In this document: positions 53,249 through 63,000 of the stretch, in pieces
How the letters are laid out: the number at the start of each line of letters is the position of its first letter
How positions within the stretch are numbered: the stretch's first letter is position 1
DNA from: JACKIP01 sp963710165
GTDB lineage: Bacteria > Pseudomonadota > Alphaproteobacteria > Micavibrionales > Micavibrionaceae
Direction: 5' to 3'
DNA length: 64,000 nucleotides
Assembly: GCA_963710165.1 (NCBI GenBank)
Contig: CAVPYZ010000001.1
Coordinates: 62,001-126,000 of the forward strand
The notes under the pieces: model-generated
Seen by the model: only the letters and a program-made list of their open reading frames with translations
What the model was told of the DNA's origin: nothing
The model's database searches: none
Translations under genes and position numbers: made by a program

Positions 53249-53274
53249 AAAGCGGCTTTTTAGCCGCTTTTTTT
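53249..53274. terminator. Rho-independent terminator between the helicase gene and the Rap1a-like gene
   Basis: AAAGCGGC, short loop, GCCGCTTTTTTT: strong stem with T-run after the helicase gene; A-rich flank on the other side makes it usable for the convergent gene too, whose stop codon it overlaps. Confidence 0.88.
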
Positions 53275-54151
53275 ATTCTGTCACTTCGCATAAATCTACA
53301 TTGTCTCGATGCTCAGCAGGAATTTCTGCGTATAAATTATGTAACTTATAAGGGTCGGTCGGAAAGCAAGAATCTTTAGAAAGTATTTCATATTTATGAA
53401 ACTTTTCTATATCAGAAGTGCATTCTACACTTTCAATATCCCTATCTATCGTAAAATCAGTAATAAAAATTCCTGACATCATGCCAGAGTAATAAGCGCT
53501 ACATAAATTATTATAATAATCAGATTTATTAAGAAAAACTTGTTTTACACAGCTTTCAAAATCAGGAGTTAAATCATCTCTGTTATCCTCTATCTCTAAA
53601 TCAGTAATATTTTCGATTTCCAAAATCAAATTTGAATTAGGGTCGTAGTTATTTAAAGAGAATGGTTTATTAGATAAAGTTTCACAAAAAGAACCCCGAT
53701 AAGAAATGCTATTAACGTAGGGAACTATAGAATTTTCTAGTTTTTGAGGATTGTTAACTTTTAGCCACTCCACCCACGCGAAGAAGTATTGAATCATATC
53801 AAGTGGTGTCGCGCCAGTTAGGAGCCCAATCGGTCCGCGCCCTCCACATCTTAGCTGCTTTTCATACTCTTTTTCTTTTTGTATTTCTTTTATACACTTA
53901 TCATTATAGGTATTGGTATCGTGTTTATGATGGTTTTTCCATAGCGCGTTAGTGACGCCATGCATATATCCTACTGTAAAAATACCGCACCAGCTTTGAT
54001 AAAATTCTTTCGCACTTTTTACCTTAATAGCGCTTTGACATTTTTCATACAAATAGCCAATACTTTCTTCTCTGTACGAATTTGCTTGAGCAAAGTTAGG
54101 GACAAAAACTACTATGATTATAAAATAGAATAAATTTTTTTTTACAGGCAT
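53273..54151 (-). CDS. secreted Cys-rich protein with a Rap1a/Tai-like fold, unknown role
   Basis: A 292-residue protein with signal peptide (about 1-23, ending AQAN). Two similar halves follow a Rap1a/Tai immunity-like pattern: YLYEKCQSA, WCGIFTVGYMHGV, and a later DMIQYFFAWVEWLKVNNPQKLENS; the second half repeats SCVKQVFLNKSD and CSAYYSGMMSGIF. Cysteines are regularly placed. Rap1a-type proteins include immunity factors against type VI amidase effectors, but many are unrelated in role, so this is a fold-level guess. It starts 1 bp after the glyS stop, on the same strand, and is visibly more AT-rich than its neighbours, which hints at acquisition. Confidence 0.58.
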   Translation of the reverse strand: MPVKKNLFYFIIIVVFVPNFAQANSYREESIGYLYEKCQSAIKVKSAKEFYQSWCGIFTVGYMHGVTNALWKNHHKHDTNTYNDKCIKEIQKEKEYEKQLRCGGRGPIGLLTGATPLDMIQYFFAWVEWLKVNNPQKLENSIVPYVNSISYRGSFCETLSNKPFSLNNYDPNSNLILEIENITDLEIEDNRDDLTPDFESCVKQVFLNKSDYYNNLCSAYYSGMMSGIFITDFTIDRDIESVECTSDIEKFHKYEILSKDSCFPTDPYKLHNLYAEIPAEHRDNVDLCEVTE

Positions 54152-54152
54152 A

Positions 54153-55691
54153 TTAAGCCGCTTTTTTTGTACCCATCACTTTCGCGGGCTTTAGATTTTC
54201 GCGTAAATATGACGCAACTTGATCCAGATTGATCCGTTCCTGCGACATGGTATTACGATCACGCACCGTGACGGTTTGATCTTCAAGTGTTTGATTATCA
54301 ATGGTAAAACAGTATGGTGTACCGATTTCATCTTGACGTGCATAGCGCTTACCAATGTTTTGCTTTATATCAAGATCAATGGCAAATTCTTCACGCAAAT
54401 CCATGTAAAGTTTAGTCGCGATAGGAACATGTTCCTCCTTCGCAGTGAGGGGGAGGATTGCGGCTTTCTTTGGTGCAACGGAAGGATGAAAGTTCAGATA
54501 AACACCGGAGGGACGGCTCTCATCAATGGTATAAGCCTCGCTCAGGACTGCTAGAACAGCACGGGTCAGACCCGCAGATGGTTCAATTACGTCGGGTAAA
54601 AAACGTTTTTTATTATCTGTAGGATCCATATATTCCAATTTTTGCCCGGAAAATTCCTGATGCTGGGTTAAGTCAAAATTGCCACGATGGGCAACGCCTT
54701 CCAGTTCATCATAGCCCGGATAGGCAAAGGGAAATTGGTATTCAAAATCAATCGTACGATCCGAATAATGCGCCAGATCGTTTTTCGACACATCCAGAAA
54801 GTTAATTTTTGATAGATCAAGCCCGACGGATTCCCACCATTTTTTACGTTGATCGACCCAAAAGTCAAACCACATCGGGACGTCTTCCTTTTCACAGAAC
54901 CATTCAAGTTCCATTTGCTCAAATTCGCGCGAGCGGAAAATGAAATTACGCGGCGTGACTTCGTTGCGAAAGGCCTTACCAATCTGTGCAATACCAAACG
55001 GCACTTTAACACGTGCCGTATCCACAACGTTTTTGAAATTCAGAAAAATTCCTGCGCATGTTTCGGGGCGAAGATACGCCTTATCTTCTTCAGTTGCATT
55101 GGCGCCGACATAGGTATGGAACATCATATTAAACTGACGTGGTTCGGTTAGTGTTCCCGGCTCATATGTGTCTGGACCAATTGTCTGTTCCATTTGTGAT
55201 GGGGTTAATTGGTCGTAACTTGTGCGGGTATAATGCGATAAATCTTGGCTATATCCATGTTTTTGCGAAAGTTTTTTCAAACGTTTTAATAGCTCCTCCT
55301 CATCAACATCCTTGTCAAAAGCAAGGGGCGCACGCGCATCATCAGTAGGGAGTAAGATAAGTAAATGATCTGCTCTATAACGTTTCTTGCTTTCTTTACA
55401 ATCCACCATCGGATCATTGAACCCGCCTATATGACCGCTGGCTTCCCAGCTTTTCGGGTTTTGAATAATGGAGGAATCAACACCGACAATTTGTACCGGT
55501 TCGCCGTCTGGACCAACCGGCGGGGTCAAAACCATGGCTTTCCACCATAAATCACGAATATTGTTTTTAAGTTCTGTCCCTAAGGGACCGTAATCCCAAA
55601 AGCCGTTAAGCCCCCCGTAAATATCTGAAGCGGGGAAAATAAATCCTCTGCGTTTGCACAGGGAGACGATGTCTTTCATATCTTTTGTCAT
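54153..55691 (-). CDS. glyS: glycine-tRNA ligase (alpha-2 dimer type)
   Basis: A 512-residue class II synthetase of the eukaryote-like homodimer type, not the alpha2-beta2 GlyQS form. Landmarks: FIFPASDIYGGLNGFWDYGPLG (read from residue 17), MFHTYVGA, RPETCAGIFLNFKNVV, the motif 2 block FRNEVTPRNFIFRSREF, and AHRGNFDLTQH. The anticodon-binding domain is at the C-terminus (about 400-505). It lies 76 bp downstream of the charged secreted protein gene, and the Rap1a-like gene starts 1 bp after its stop. Confidence 0.95.
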   Translation of the reverse strand: MTKDMKDIVSLCKRRGFIFPASDIYGGLNGFWDYGPLGTELKNNIRDLWWKAMVLTPPVGPDGEPVQIVGVDSSIIQNPKSWEASGHIGGFNDPMVDCKESKKRYRADHLLILLPTDDARAPLAFDKDVDEEELLKRLKKLSQKHGYSQDLSHYTRTSYDQLTPSQMEQTIGPDTYEPGTLTEPRQFNMMFHTYVGANATEEDKAYLRPETCAGIFLNFKNVVDTARVKVPFGIAQIGKAFRNEVTPRNFIFRSREFEQMELEWFCEKEDVPMWFDFWVDQRKKWWESVGLDLSKINFLDVSKNDLAHYSDRTIDFEYQFPFAYPGYDELEGVAHRGNFDLTQHQEFSGQKLEYMDPTDNKKRFLPDVIEPSAGLTRAVLAVLSEAYTIDESRPSGVYLNFHPSVAPKKAAILPLTAKEEHVPIATKLYMDLREEFAIDLDIKQNIGKRYARQDEIGTPYCFTIDNQTLEDQTVTVRDRNTMSQERINLDQVASYLRENLKPAKVMGTKKAA

Positions 55692-55766
55692 GATTAAGTC
55701 ATAAGATAAGTTTTTTCTAAAATCTATAGAAAAAGCCGTTTTGACAAAATTTGCTTAAGATGGTTT

Positions 55767-56390
55767 TTAATCTATGCTCCAAGTGCGTTTGGGCTTTTGC
55801 GGTTTTTTAATAGATTTTTTGGCGGCATTTATTTTTTTGATAATCTCATTTTTTCGAGCGTCTTTTTCCTGATCAACATCTTTCTTTGTTTCGGCTTTTT
55901 TCTCAGGCTCTTCTTCAGAAGCTTTTTTATCTTCAGATGTGTTTGAAATGACTTTATCACTTTCTTTTACATCTGGTTTGTCTGCTTCTTTGTTTTTACT
56001 ATCAGATTCTTCAGATTTGTTTGTAGTCGATTTCTCTGGTTGAGCGTCATTCTCTAATTCTTTTTCAGGCTCTATACTTTTATCGTTTGAAGTTTTCGTC
56101 ACACTTTTTTCGCCGTATGAAATCGTTTCTTTTGATCCGTTTTTTGCGCTCCATGATCCTCTTTTATTATTTTGGCTTTCTGTCTCTTTAATCACATCAA
56201 GCGGGTTTACAAAAGCCCGTTGCGCTTGTGGATTAATCGTTGGAAGATTCTTATCCTGCATAGCGAGCGGCGCAGGGGATTGATTCGTAGGTATTTTAGG
56301 CAAGGCATTTTTATTATCCTGAGCGATGGCAGGACTCACATATGCTAAAAAACTTAAAAAAGCCAAAGAAGATATATATTGTTTTTTCAT
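55767..56390 (-). CDS. secreted charged low-complexity protein
   Basis: A 207-residue protein with a signal peptide (about 1-23, ending AIAQ). The mature chain is almost entirely Lys, Glu, Asp, Ser and Asn, probably disordered, with one less biased patch NPLDVIKETESQ (62-73) and a basic end KKSIKKPQKPKRTWSID. No family recognised. It could be an envelope linker or a peptidoglycan-associated protein, but nothing confirms this. It is upstream of glyS on the same strand. Confidence 0.68.
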   Translation of the reverse strand: MKKQYISSLAFLSFLAYVSPAIAQDNKNALPKIPTNQSPAPLAMQDKNLPTINPQAQRAFVNPLDVIKETESQNNKRGSWSAKNGSKETISYGEKSVTKTSNDKSIEPEKELENDAQPEKSTTNKSEESDSKNKEADKPDVKESDKVISNTSEDKKASEEEPEKKAETKKDVDQEKDARKNEIIKKINAAKKSIKKPQKPKRTWSID

Positions 56391-56502
56391 ACGTATTATT
56401 TAGCATGTTTCTATCAAAAAAGCACAAAATAACAAAAAGTATGAATATACTACCCGCACATATAGTTTTACGTAGAATTGTGATACGATTTATTTATTAA
56501 TT

Positions 56503-57441
56503 ATGACCGATTTTAATACATCATTGCTGAGAGAAAAATTCACTATTCGCGATCGTTTAAGCGATGATGATATCGAATCCGTTGTGGCGCTCAGTAACCG
56601 TATTGTTGTGCCAATGATAGACAGACGCGGGGTTATTCAGGAAACCTTTGTCGTGCGCGGTCACAATATGCACACGACGGTTCGTATCGCGGCAAAGATG
56701 GTTCAGAGTTTTCATGATGGCGGAAAATTAATGTATGAACCAAATTATGATTGGGACAAAGTATGGCACGTTGTGACGGACGGTTTTGAAAAAACGTATA
56801 ATCCGGAAGGATGGGCCGTTGTTTACTTTGAAGGGAAGTGCATTTTTAAAAAAGGAGATCATCATTCATTTCTAGATATCATCGAAAAGTTTGATGCCTT
56901 ACAAAGCGACGATTATGAGCGCTCGGTCGAATTGGCTGAAAAGGCGTTTCAAGATGCGGGAAAACCGGTCACAATTGAACATGATACCAATGTCGCATTA
57001 GTGGTGAGTATAAATCCGGAACTTGCAAGATGCGGCGTTATTCTAAGAGCTGCGGGGCGGACAACAACGTTTAATTTCACCGCGAAGGAATATCGTAATA
57101 AAAAGATTAAAACATCACAATGTTTAAGCACAGCCGCCGCTTTTCTGGAAGGGATCCAGCTTGCCTTTGCCGTTGGCATGGGAAAACGCAAAATCCATCA
57201 TGAGATTATTGAAAACGAGCTAGAAGAACAAAAAGTTTATGACGGAGAAAAGCGTCTGGCTCGTCTAACACATGCCATATCACAATTTGATTTGAGCCAT
57301 GATGTCAATTACAGGCCAGAGCGTCCCGACCTGTTCAAACATGTTACTGAAGCGGAGAAATTTGCGGATAAGATTCTCAAACCTCAAATAAAAGCCAAGC
57401 TTGAATCAGGTGAGCTAGATGAGAAAGATTGGGTTAGCTAA
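56503..57441 (+). CDS. hypothetical protein
   Basis: A 312-residue soluble protein without signal peptide or membrane segment. I cannot name its family. Visible blocks: RGVIQETFVVRGHNMHTTVRIAAKMVQSF near 45-70, WDKVWHVVTDGFEKTYNPE, WAVVYFEGKCIFKKGDHH, CGVILRAAGRTTTFNF, and FLEGIQLAFAVGMGKR. The N-terminal motif NRIVVPMIDRRG and the central strands suggest an alpha/beta enzyme-like fold. Spacing to the DUF481 gene is 46 bp on the same strand, so they may be co-transcribed. Confidence 0.78.
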   Translation: MTDFNTSLLREKFTIRDRLSDDDIESVVALSNRIVVPMIDRRGVIQETFVVRGHNMHTTVRIAAKMVQSFHDGGKLMYEPNYDWDKVWHVVTDGFEKTYNPEGWAVVYFEGKCIFKKGDHHSFLDIIEKFDALQSDDYERSVELAEKAFQDAGKPVTIEHDTNVALVVSINPELARCGVILRAAGRTTTFNFTAKEYRNKKIKTSQCLSTAAAFLEGIQLAFAVGMGKRKIHHEIIENELEEQKVYDGEKRLARLTHAISQFDLSHDVNYRPERPDLFKHVTEAEKFADKILKPQIKAKLESGELDEKDWVS

Positions 57442-57487
57442 TTTTAAATGAGCTAGACACCGCCGCTTTTTTTTGCTTAAAAGGCGC

Positions 57488-58480
57488 ATGTTTACAAAAT
57501 TTATCAAAATATCTTTAGTCATAATAAGCATGCTTGCGATTAGCGGTAGTGTTTCATTTGCCGCTGACACTCTTATCCTGAAAAACGGTGATCGGATTAG
57601 TGGTCTGATGAAGCCAAGTCAGAATGGACAATTACAATTTCAAACGCATTATGGCGCCGAAATGCAAATACCTTTTGGTCAGGTCATGGCGGTTCAAAAT
57701 GATGCAGGTGAGGTTTACGCTATTGAAGCAATGAAAGAATCTGTACAGGTAGTCGCGCCTGTTATATCTCAAGAAGAGACAGCTTCGATAGAGCCTGCCG
57801 CAGGGGAAGCTCCTACAGATCCCTCTAAATATAAATGGACCGGGCGGGTCAATTTGGGCGCTTCACTAGATGACGGCAATAATCAGAAAAAAGTTTTTAC
57901 AGGCGATGCCGAAATTAAAGCGCGTAACGAGAAGAACAGATGGCTTACAGGCGCGGAAGCAAATCTGACAAATGATGAAGGCAATGAAACCGAAAATGAT
58001 CAGATGCTTTTTGGTGAGTATAACCGTTTTCTATCTGAAAAATGGTTTATTGGTGCACGTCAGGAGTTAGAAAAAGACAAAATCGCGCTGCTGGATTTAC
58101 GCTCAACTACAGGTGCGTTTGCGGGTTATCAGTTTTTTGAACAAGATGATCTGAATTTGCGCGTGAAATTCGGGTCTGACTATATTTATGAAGATTTTGA
58201 AACTGGCGATACCGAAGAAAATATTGCGGCGTCTTGGGGGTTAAATTACGACCAGACGTTCTGGGATAATGCGCTTACATTTTTCCATGATCACACATTT
58301 GATTTACCTGTTGCTGAAACAGATGCGTTCATCTTCCAAAGTAAAACAGGCTTGCGCGTGCCGGTCGCAAAGTATTTAGTGGGAACAGCGCAGGTTGATT
58401 TTGATTGGGATAACGCCCCAGCCGATGGTGTGAGTGAAGATGATACCAGTTATTCCCTAAAATTAGGGTATGAGTGGTAA
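57488..58480 (+). CDS. DUF481 family outer-membrane protein
   Basis: A 330-residue protein. I start at the ATG at 57488, because AAAGG lies 4 nt before it; a TTG five codons upstream is less likely. The signal peptide ends near SFAADT. Residues about 25-80 have a short KNGDRISGLM domain resembling a beta-sandwich; the DUF481 barrel (about 115-330) shows alternating strands with RVNLGASLDDGNN, FGEYNRFLSEKWFIGARQE and LRVKFGSDYIYED, ending in the aromatic YEW, the usual outer-membrane insertion signal. A terminator follows. Confidence 0.87.
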   Translation: MFTKFIKISLVIISMLAISGSVSFAADTLILKNGDRISGLMKPSQNGQLQFQTHYGAEMQIPFGQVMAVQNDAGEVYAIEAMKESVQVVAPVISQEETASIEPAAGEAPTDPSKYKWTGRVNLGASLDDGNNQKKVFTGDAEIKARNEKNRWLTGAEANLTNDEGNETENDQMLFGEYNRFLSEKWFIGARQELEKDKIALLDLRSTTGAFAGYQFFEQDDLNLRVKFGSDYIYEDFETGDTEENIAASWGLNYDQTFWDNALTFFHDHTFDLPVAETDAFIFQSKTGLRVPVAKYLVGTAQVDFDWDNAPADGVSEDDTSYSLKLGYEW

Positions 58481-58496
58481 TCATTCCTAGATCTTG

Positions 58497-58520
58497 AAAA
58501 GGCGTGGTGAGCGCCTTTTT
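58497..58520 (+). terminator. Rho-independent terminator after the DUF481 gene
   Basis: AAAAGGCG-TGGTGAG-CGCCTTTTTT: 8-bp stem with T6 run, about 16 bp after the stop. Confidence 0.84.
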
Positions 58521-58557
58521 TATTTCACTTTTTTGTATATCCGGCTAAAATAGATAT

Positions 58558-58911
58558 ATGAAGACTTTTTCCCAGAATAAGCCGCCACATGATCAAGATT
58601 CCGATCGGGACGATGACCCGCAAACGGGTCTTCTTCTCAAACCGCGTGTCAAAAATGAAAAACCGTCATTATATAAGGTCTTATTACTGAATGACGATTA
58701 TACACCAATGGAATTTGTGGTGCATGTGTTGGAGAAGTTTTTTTCAAAAAACAGACAAGAAGCAACGGATGTTATGTTGCACGTCCATCGGCGCGGCGTT
58801 GGAATCTGCGGTATCTTTACACATGAAATTGCAGAAACCAAGGTGGCACAAGTTCTGGATTTTGCACGTCAAAATGAACAGCCCCTTCAATGTATTATGG
58901 AGAAGGAATAA
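58558..58911 (+). CDS. clpS: ATP-dependent Clp protease adaptor ClpS
   Basis: A 117-residue adaptor that delivers N-end-rule substrates to ClpAP. The N-terminal about 35 residues are charged and flexible; the core holds LLLNDDYTPMEFVVHVLEKFF (substrate pocket Asp-Asp-Tyr-Thr region), DVMLHVHRRGVGICGIF and ETKVAQVLDFA, all as in the family. It is followed 2 bp later by clpA, the expected partner and order. Confidence 0.95.
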   Translation: MKTFSQNKPPHDQDSDRDDDPQTGLLLKPRVKNEKPSLYKVLLLNDDYTPMEFVVHVLEKFFSKNRQEATDVMLHVHRRGVGICGIFTHEIAETKVAQVLDFARQNEQPLQCIMEKE

Positions 58912-58913
58912 TT

Positions 58914-61215
58914 ATGCTCTCACGTAATCTTGAACAAACTTTGAACCGCGCCCTAATTCTTGCGAATGATCGGAAACATGAATTTGCAACATTGGAGCAC
59001 TTATTACTTGCCATGACAGAGGATCAGGATGCAATGGCGGTATTGCGCTCTTGCGGCATATCTATGCCTGATTTACGAGATCACTTAATACAATATCTTG
59101 ATAATGAGCTTTATTATCTGAAAAATCAGGAGATGGAAGAAGCCAATCCAACGACAGCATTCCAGCGGGTGCTTCAACGTGCAGCTATCCATGTGCAATC
59201 GGCGGGGCGTGAGGAAGTCACGGCGGCAAATGTACTGATAGCATTGTTTTCGGAGCGTGAGAGTTATGCGGTCTATTTTCTACAAGAACAGGATATGACC
59301 CGTTATGATGCGGTCAACTATATCACGCATGGTATTGCAAAAATCCCCTCTGCAGATCATGAAGGTAGCCCCGCCCCCACAGGCGCAGAAGATGAGGAGG
59401 GCGGCGAAAACAAGACGGGTAAAGAGGCTTTGAATGCTTATTGTGTTAATCTGAATGAGAAGGCGCAAAAGGGTGGAATTGACCCGCTAATCGGACGTGA
59501 GGAGGAGGTCAATCGTACCATCCAAATCTTATGCCGGCGTTCAAAAAACAATCCGCTTTATGTAGGTGACCCCGGTGTGGGTAAAACCGCCATTGCCGAA
59601 GGTCTAGCAAAGAAAATTGTGGACAGTGATGTGCCGGATGTTCTAGCGGAGGCCGTTATTTACTCTCTTGATATGGGCGCTTTACTAGCAGGTACGAGAT
59701 ATAGAGGAGATTTTGAAGAGCGTCTGAAAGCTGTTATTAAGGAAATTCAGAATATAGAGCATTCGGTTTTATTTATTGATGAAATTCATACGATTATCGG
59801 CGCAGGAGCAACATCCGGCGGGGCAATGGATGCATCGAACCTATTAAAACCCGCTCTATCAAACGGATCTATTCGATGTATTGGGTCAACAACATATAAA
59901 GAATTCCGCAATCACTTTGAAAAAGACCGCGCATTGGTACGCCGTTTTCAAAAAGTGGATATTAAAGAGCCGAGTATTGAAGATACGATTAAAATTTTAA
60001 AAGGGTTAAAGCCGTATTACGAGAAACATCACAATGTGAAATATACTTTGGATGCGATCAGAACAGCTGTTGAGCTGTCCGCCAAATATATTGGTGATCG
60101 CAAACTGCCCGATAAAGCGATTGATATTATTGATGAGGTGGGGGCAGCCCAGATGCTGTTACCGCTTTCCAAACGTAAAAAGCAGATCAATGCAAAAGAT
60201 ATTGAAGGAGTTGTCGCGGTTATAGCGCGCATTCCTGCAAAAACGCTTGATAAAAACGATCAAGAAGTTATTGAAACTTCTCGAACGTGATTTGAAAAGA
60301 TTGGTATTTGATCAAGACGCGGCGATTGAAATGGTATCAGACGCAATCAAGATGTCACGTGCGGGTTTACGCGATGCAGATAAGCCAATTGGATGTTATC
60401 TCTTTTCTGGCCCGACAGGGGTGGGTAAGACAGAAGTCGCACGTCAGCTTTCCCAAACTCTAGGTGTTGAATTGTTGCGTTTTGATATGTCTGAATATAT
60501 GGAAAGACACTCTGTTTCGCGTCTTATCGGTTCACCGCCGGGATATGTCGGATTTGAACAAGGTGGTTTATTGACTGATCGCGTGGATCAACATCCGCAT
60601 TGTGTTTTATTACTTGATGAAATCGAAAAAGCGCATCCGGATTTATTCAATATTCTGTTACAAGTCATGGATTACGGCAAACTGACAGATAATAATGGCA
60701 AAACGATCGACTTTCGCAATGTCATTCTGATCATGACCACAAATGCGGGTGCGGCGCAGCTTTCAAAAGCGCCCATAGGTTTTGCGAGAGGCGAGGTACG
60801 TGTCGGCGATGATATAGAGGAAATAAATCGCCAATTCACCCCCGAATTTCGTAATCGTCTGGATGCTATTGTGCCATTTATAGCGTTGTCACAAAAAACG
60901 GTCGAGCGCGTTGTTGATAAATTCATTATGCAGTTGGAAGCGCAATTATCAGAACGTAATATTACAATTACCCTCTCCGACGAAGCGCGATCCTATCTTG
61001 CGAAAGAAGGATATGATCCCGCAATGGGCGCACGTCCGTTATCGCGCATTATTCAAAAGGAAATCAAGCGTCCGTTATCAGAAGAGATTTTATTTGGAAA
61101 ACTGAAAAACGGCGGCGATGTTTTTGTTGATTATAAAAAAGATGAAATGCGTTTTATTTATGAGAAAAGTAAGAAGGTTTCAAAGAAAACGGCCTCTTCA
61201 TCAAAAGTGAAATAA
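58914..61215 (+). pseudogene. clpA: ATP-dependent Clp protease ATPase ClpA, with one frameshift
   Basis: Full-length clpA split by one extra base. Frame one (58914-60290) gives the N domain and first AAA+ module with GDPGVGKT (Walker A) and a Walker B in VLFIDEIHT. At 60273-60277 the frame changes; the second part reads LLERDLKRLVFDQD and has GPTGVGKTE with CVLLLDEIEKAH, so the second AAA+ module is intact. Aligned to ClpA, the junction keeps the exact spacing if one base is removed. Total length fits (about 766 residues). It would make a truncated ClpA as read; if real, ClpS-ClpAP proteolysis would be lost. A base-call or consensus error is at least as likely. Confidence 0.88.
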
Positions 61216-61216
61216 T

Positions 61217-61244
61217 AAAAAACCCCGCTATAAGCGGGGCTTTT
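61217..61244. terminator. Rho-independent terminator between clpA and mscL
   Basis: AAAACCCCGCT-AT-AAGCGGGGC-TTTT: strong GC stem with A- and T-flanks, between the converging clpA and mscL genes, usable from both sides. Confidence 0.87.
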
Positions 61245-61258
61245 AGTCAATTCATAAT

Positions 61259-61678
61259 TTATTTACTTAGCAAATCACGAATCTCAGTCAATAAAACAAC
61301 ATCCGCTGCTGGTGTTGGTGTCTCTTCTGATTTTGGTGCTTCTTCAGCTTCTTTCTTGATTTTATTCACACCTCTAACCAGCATGAAAACAACGAAAGAA
61401 ATAATCAGGAAGTTAATAACGGCATTAATAAAAACACCATATGTAACAACAGGTGCACCGGCATCTTGCGCAGCTTTCAATGTGTCATATGATCCACCAT
61501 CAAGGGCGACATACTGATCTGCAAAATCAACGCCGCTTGTTAAAACGCCAATGAACGGCATGATCAGATCTCCAACCATTGAGTTTACTATGGCCGTAAA
61601 TGCTGCACCCATAATAATACCAACGGCCATGTCCATTACATTGCCACGGGCAATAAAATCTTTAAATTCTTTAAACAT
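61259..61678 (-). CDS. mscL: large-conductance mechanosensitive channel
   Basis: A 139-residue two-helix channel that opens under membrane tension to release osmolytes. The first helix (about 12-38) carries MDMAVGIIMGAAFTAIVNSMVGDLIMP, read in pieces; the periplasmic loop is followed by the second helix VFINAVINFLIISFVVFML and a basic cytoplasmic end (RGVNKIKKEAEE). AAGGAG lies 7 nt before the ATG. Converges with clpA. Confidence 0.95.
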   Translation of the reverse strand: MFKEFKDFIARGNVMDMAVGIIMGAAFTAIVNSMVGDLIMPFIGVLTSGVDFADQYVALDGGSYDTLKAAQDAGAPVVTYGVFINAVINFLIISFVVFMLVRGVNKIKKEAEEAPKSEETPTPAADVVLLTEIRDLLSK

Positions 61679-61763
61679 AAGATAACTCCTTCAAAATATT
61701 GATAATTTCACGTAAGTTATAATTAAATTTCAAGAGGGTCAATCTGTAAGGTTATAGAAAAAT

Positions 61764-62219
61764 ATGCAAAGTGATATATTTATGCAACAGGCATTACATG
61801 CAGCTAAACAGGCCGAAGAGCGAGGCGAAGTGCCTATTGGTGCAGTGATCACATATCAAAATGAGATATTAGCAGTAGATGGCAACCGTACGCGGGAAAT
61901 GAATGATCCGACGGCACATGCCGAAATTCTGGTTATTCGTGACGCCTGTAGAAAACTGGGAACACAGCGCATTCCGGATTGTGAATTATATGTCACGCTT
62001 GAGCCTTGCACTATGTGCGCCGCGGCAATATCTTTTGCACGTCTTTCCAAATTATTTATAGGCGCTTTGGATAAGAAAGGCGGAGCTGTTGTAAACGGTG
62101 TGCAGTTTTTCAATCTGCCATCGTGCCACCATAAGAACATCACAATCGAACACGGACTGTTGCAAGAGGAAGGCAGTCATATTCTCAAAGAATTTTTTAA
62201 GAGAAAACGTAAGAGCTAA
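61764..62219 (+). CDS. tadA: tRNA-specific adenosine deaminase
   Basis: A 151-residue zinc enzyme that makes inosine at position 34 of tRNA-Arg(ACG). Zinc ligands are in TAHAEI and EPCTMCAAAI, with the catalytic Glu in HAE. RGEVPIGAVI and FFKRKRK end also fit. It converges with the alpha/beta-hydrolase, overlapping by 4 bp. A guanine or cytosine deaminase of the same fold is unlikely given the close fit to TadA. Confidence 0.95.
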   Translation: MQSDIFMQQALHAAKQAEERGEVPIGAVITYQNEILAVDGNRTREMNDPTAHAEILVIRDACRKLGTQRIPDCELYVTLEPCTMCAAAISFARLSKLFIGALDKKGGAVVNGVQFFNLPSCHHKNITIEHGLLQEEGSHILKEFFKRKRKS

Positions 62220-62995
62220 ATGTATTTCTGAACAAATTGTTCAAAATGATAAAGAAGATTTTTTCGATGATTATCTTGTAATAAACCGTGCGACCCGTCT
62301 TGATAAGTTGTGATTTCTATTCGTCTATTTCGAAAATGCGCCCTTGCCAAATCCAGATGTTCAATGGCAACGATTTCATCCTGTGCGCCATGCTGGATCA
62401 GGCAGGGATATTCTATTTGGTTCATATCTTCAACTAAATTTGTATCGTACAGCGTCTTGATCAAAGCCATGCTAACCCCTGTATCATTAATTTTAACTAT
62501 TTCTTCTTTTTCAAAATGGGGTTTATGTCTGTCCGCATCAAAATTTTGAATGGCGTAATCATGGCTATCCAGAACAGGCCAGAAAAAGGCAGCAGCATGA
62601 ATTTTTTTCTCAAGATGCGGTTGTTGCATCATGCATGTCGCGCCTAGCCCCTCTGCTGTAAACATGTAGCGATCAAAGAATTTGGTGCGCGACCATTCTA
62701 ATATTTGCGCAATATCTTCTTGTGCGGAGGAAAGCATAAAATTTTCAGATGCGCCGTCGCTAATACCGCATCCTCTAAAATCAAATCGAATAGAGGCGAT
62801 TCCGGATTTGGCACATGCATCTTGTAATTGTCCGAACAGGTCATTATGCGCTTTCATATGGCTATGCGGGAAACCATGAAGAAAAATCATAAGCGCTGGA
62901 TTCAGCAGATTATCGGATAGATTAAAGGGCTCTTGAAATATTCCTCTGATAATTTCGCCTGTTGCACTCACCAATTCTATTGTGTTTGTGCTCAT
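62216..62995 (-). CDS. alpha/beta-hydrolase fold protein lacking the usual Ser nucleophile
   Basis: A 259-residue alpha/beta-hydrolase. The oxyanion strand FLHGFPHS (34-41) and FDFRGCGISDG follow the family. The catalytic Asp and His are recognisable in QHGAQDEIVAIEH and QDGSHGLLQDN. At the nucleophile elbow, where GxSxG is expected, the sequence reads AEGLGA, so Gly replaces Ser; it may therefore be a non-catalytic relative or use another residue. It starts 5 bp after the phosphoribosyltransferase stop, same strand, and converges with tadA. Confidence 0.82.
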   Translation of the reverse strand: MSTNTIELVSATGEIIRGIFQEPFNLSDNLLNPALMIFLHGFPHSHMKAHNDLFGQLQDACAKSGIASIRFDFRGCGISDGASENFMLSSAQEDIAQILEWSRTKFFDRYMFTAEGLGATCMMQQPHLEKKIHAAAFFWPVLDSHDYAIQNFDADRHKPHFEKEEIVKINDTGVSMALIKTLYDTNLVEDMNQIEYPCLIQHGAQDEIVAIEHLDLARAHFRNRRIEITTYQDGSHGLLQDNHRKNLLYHFEQFVQKYI

Positions 62996-63000
62996 GCGGT

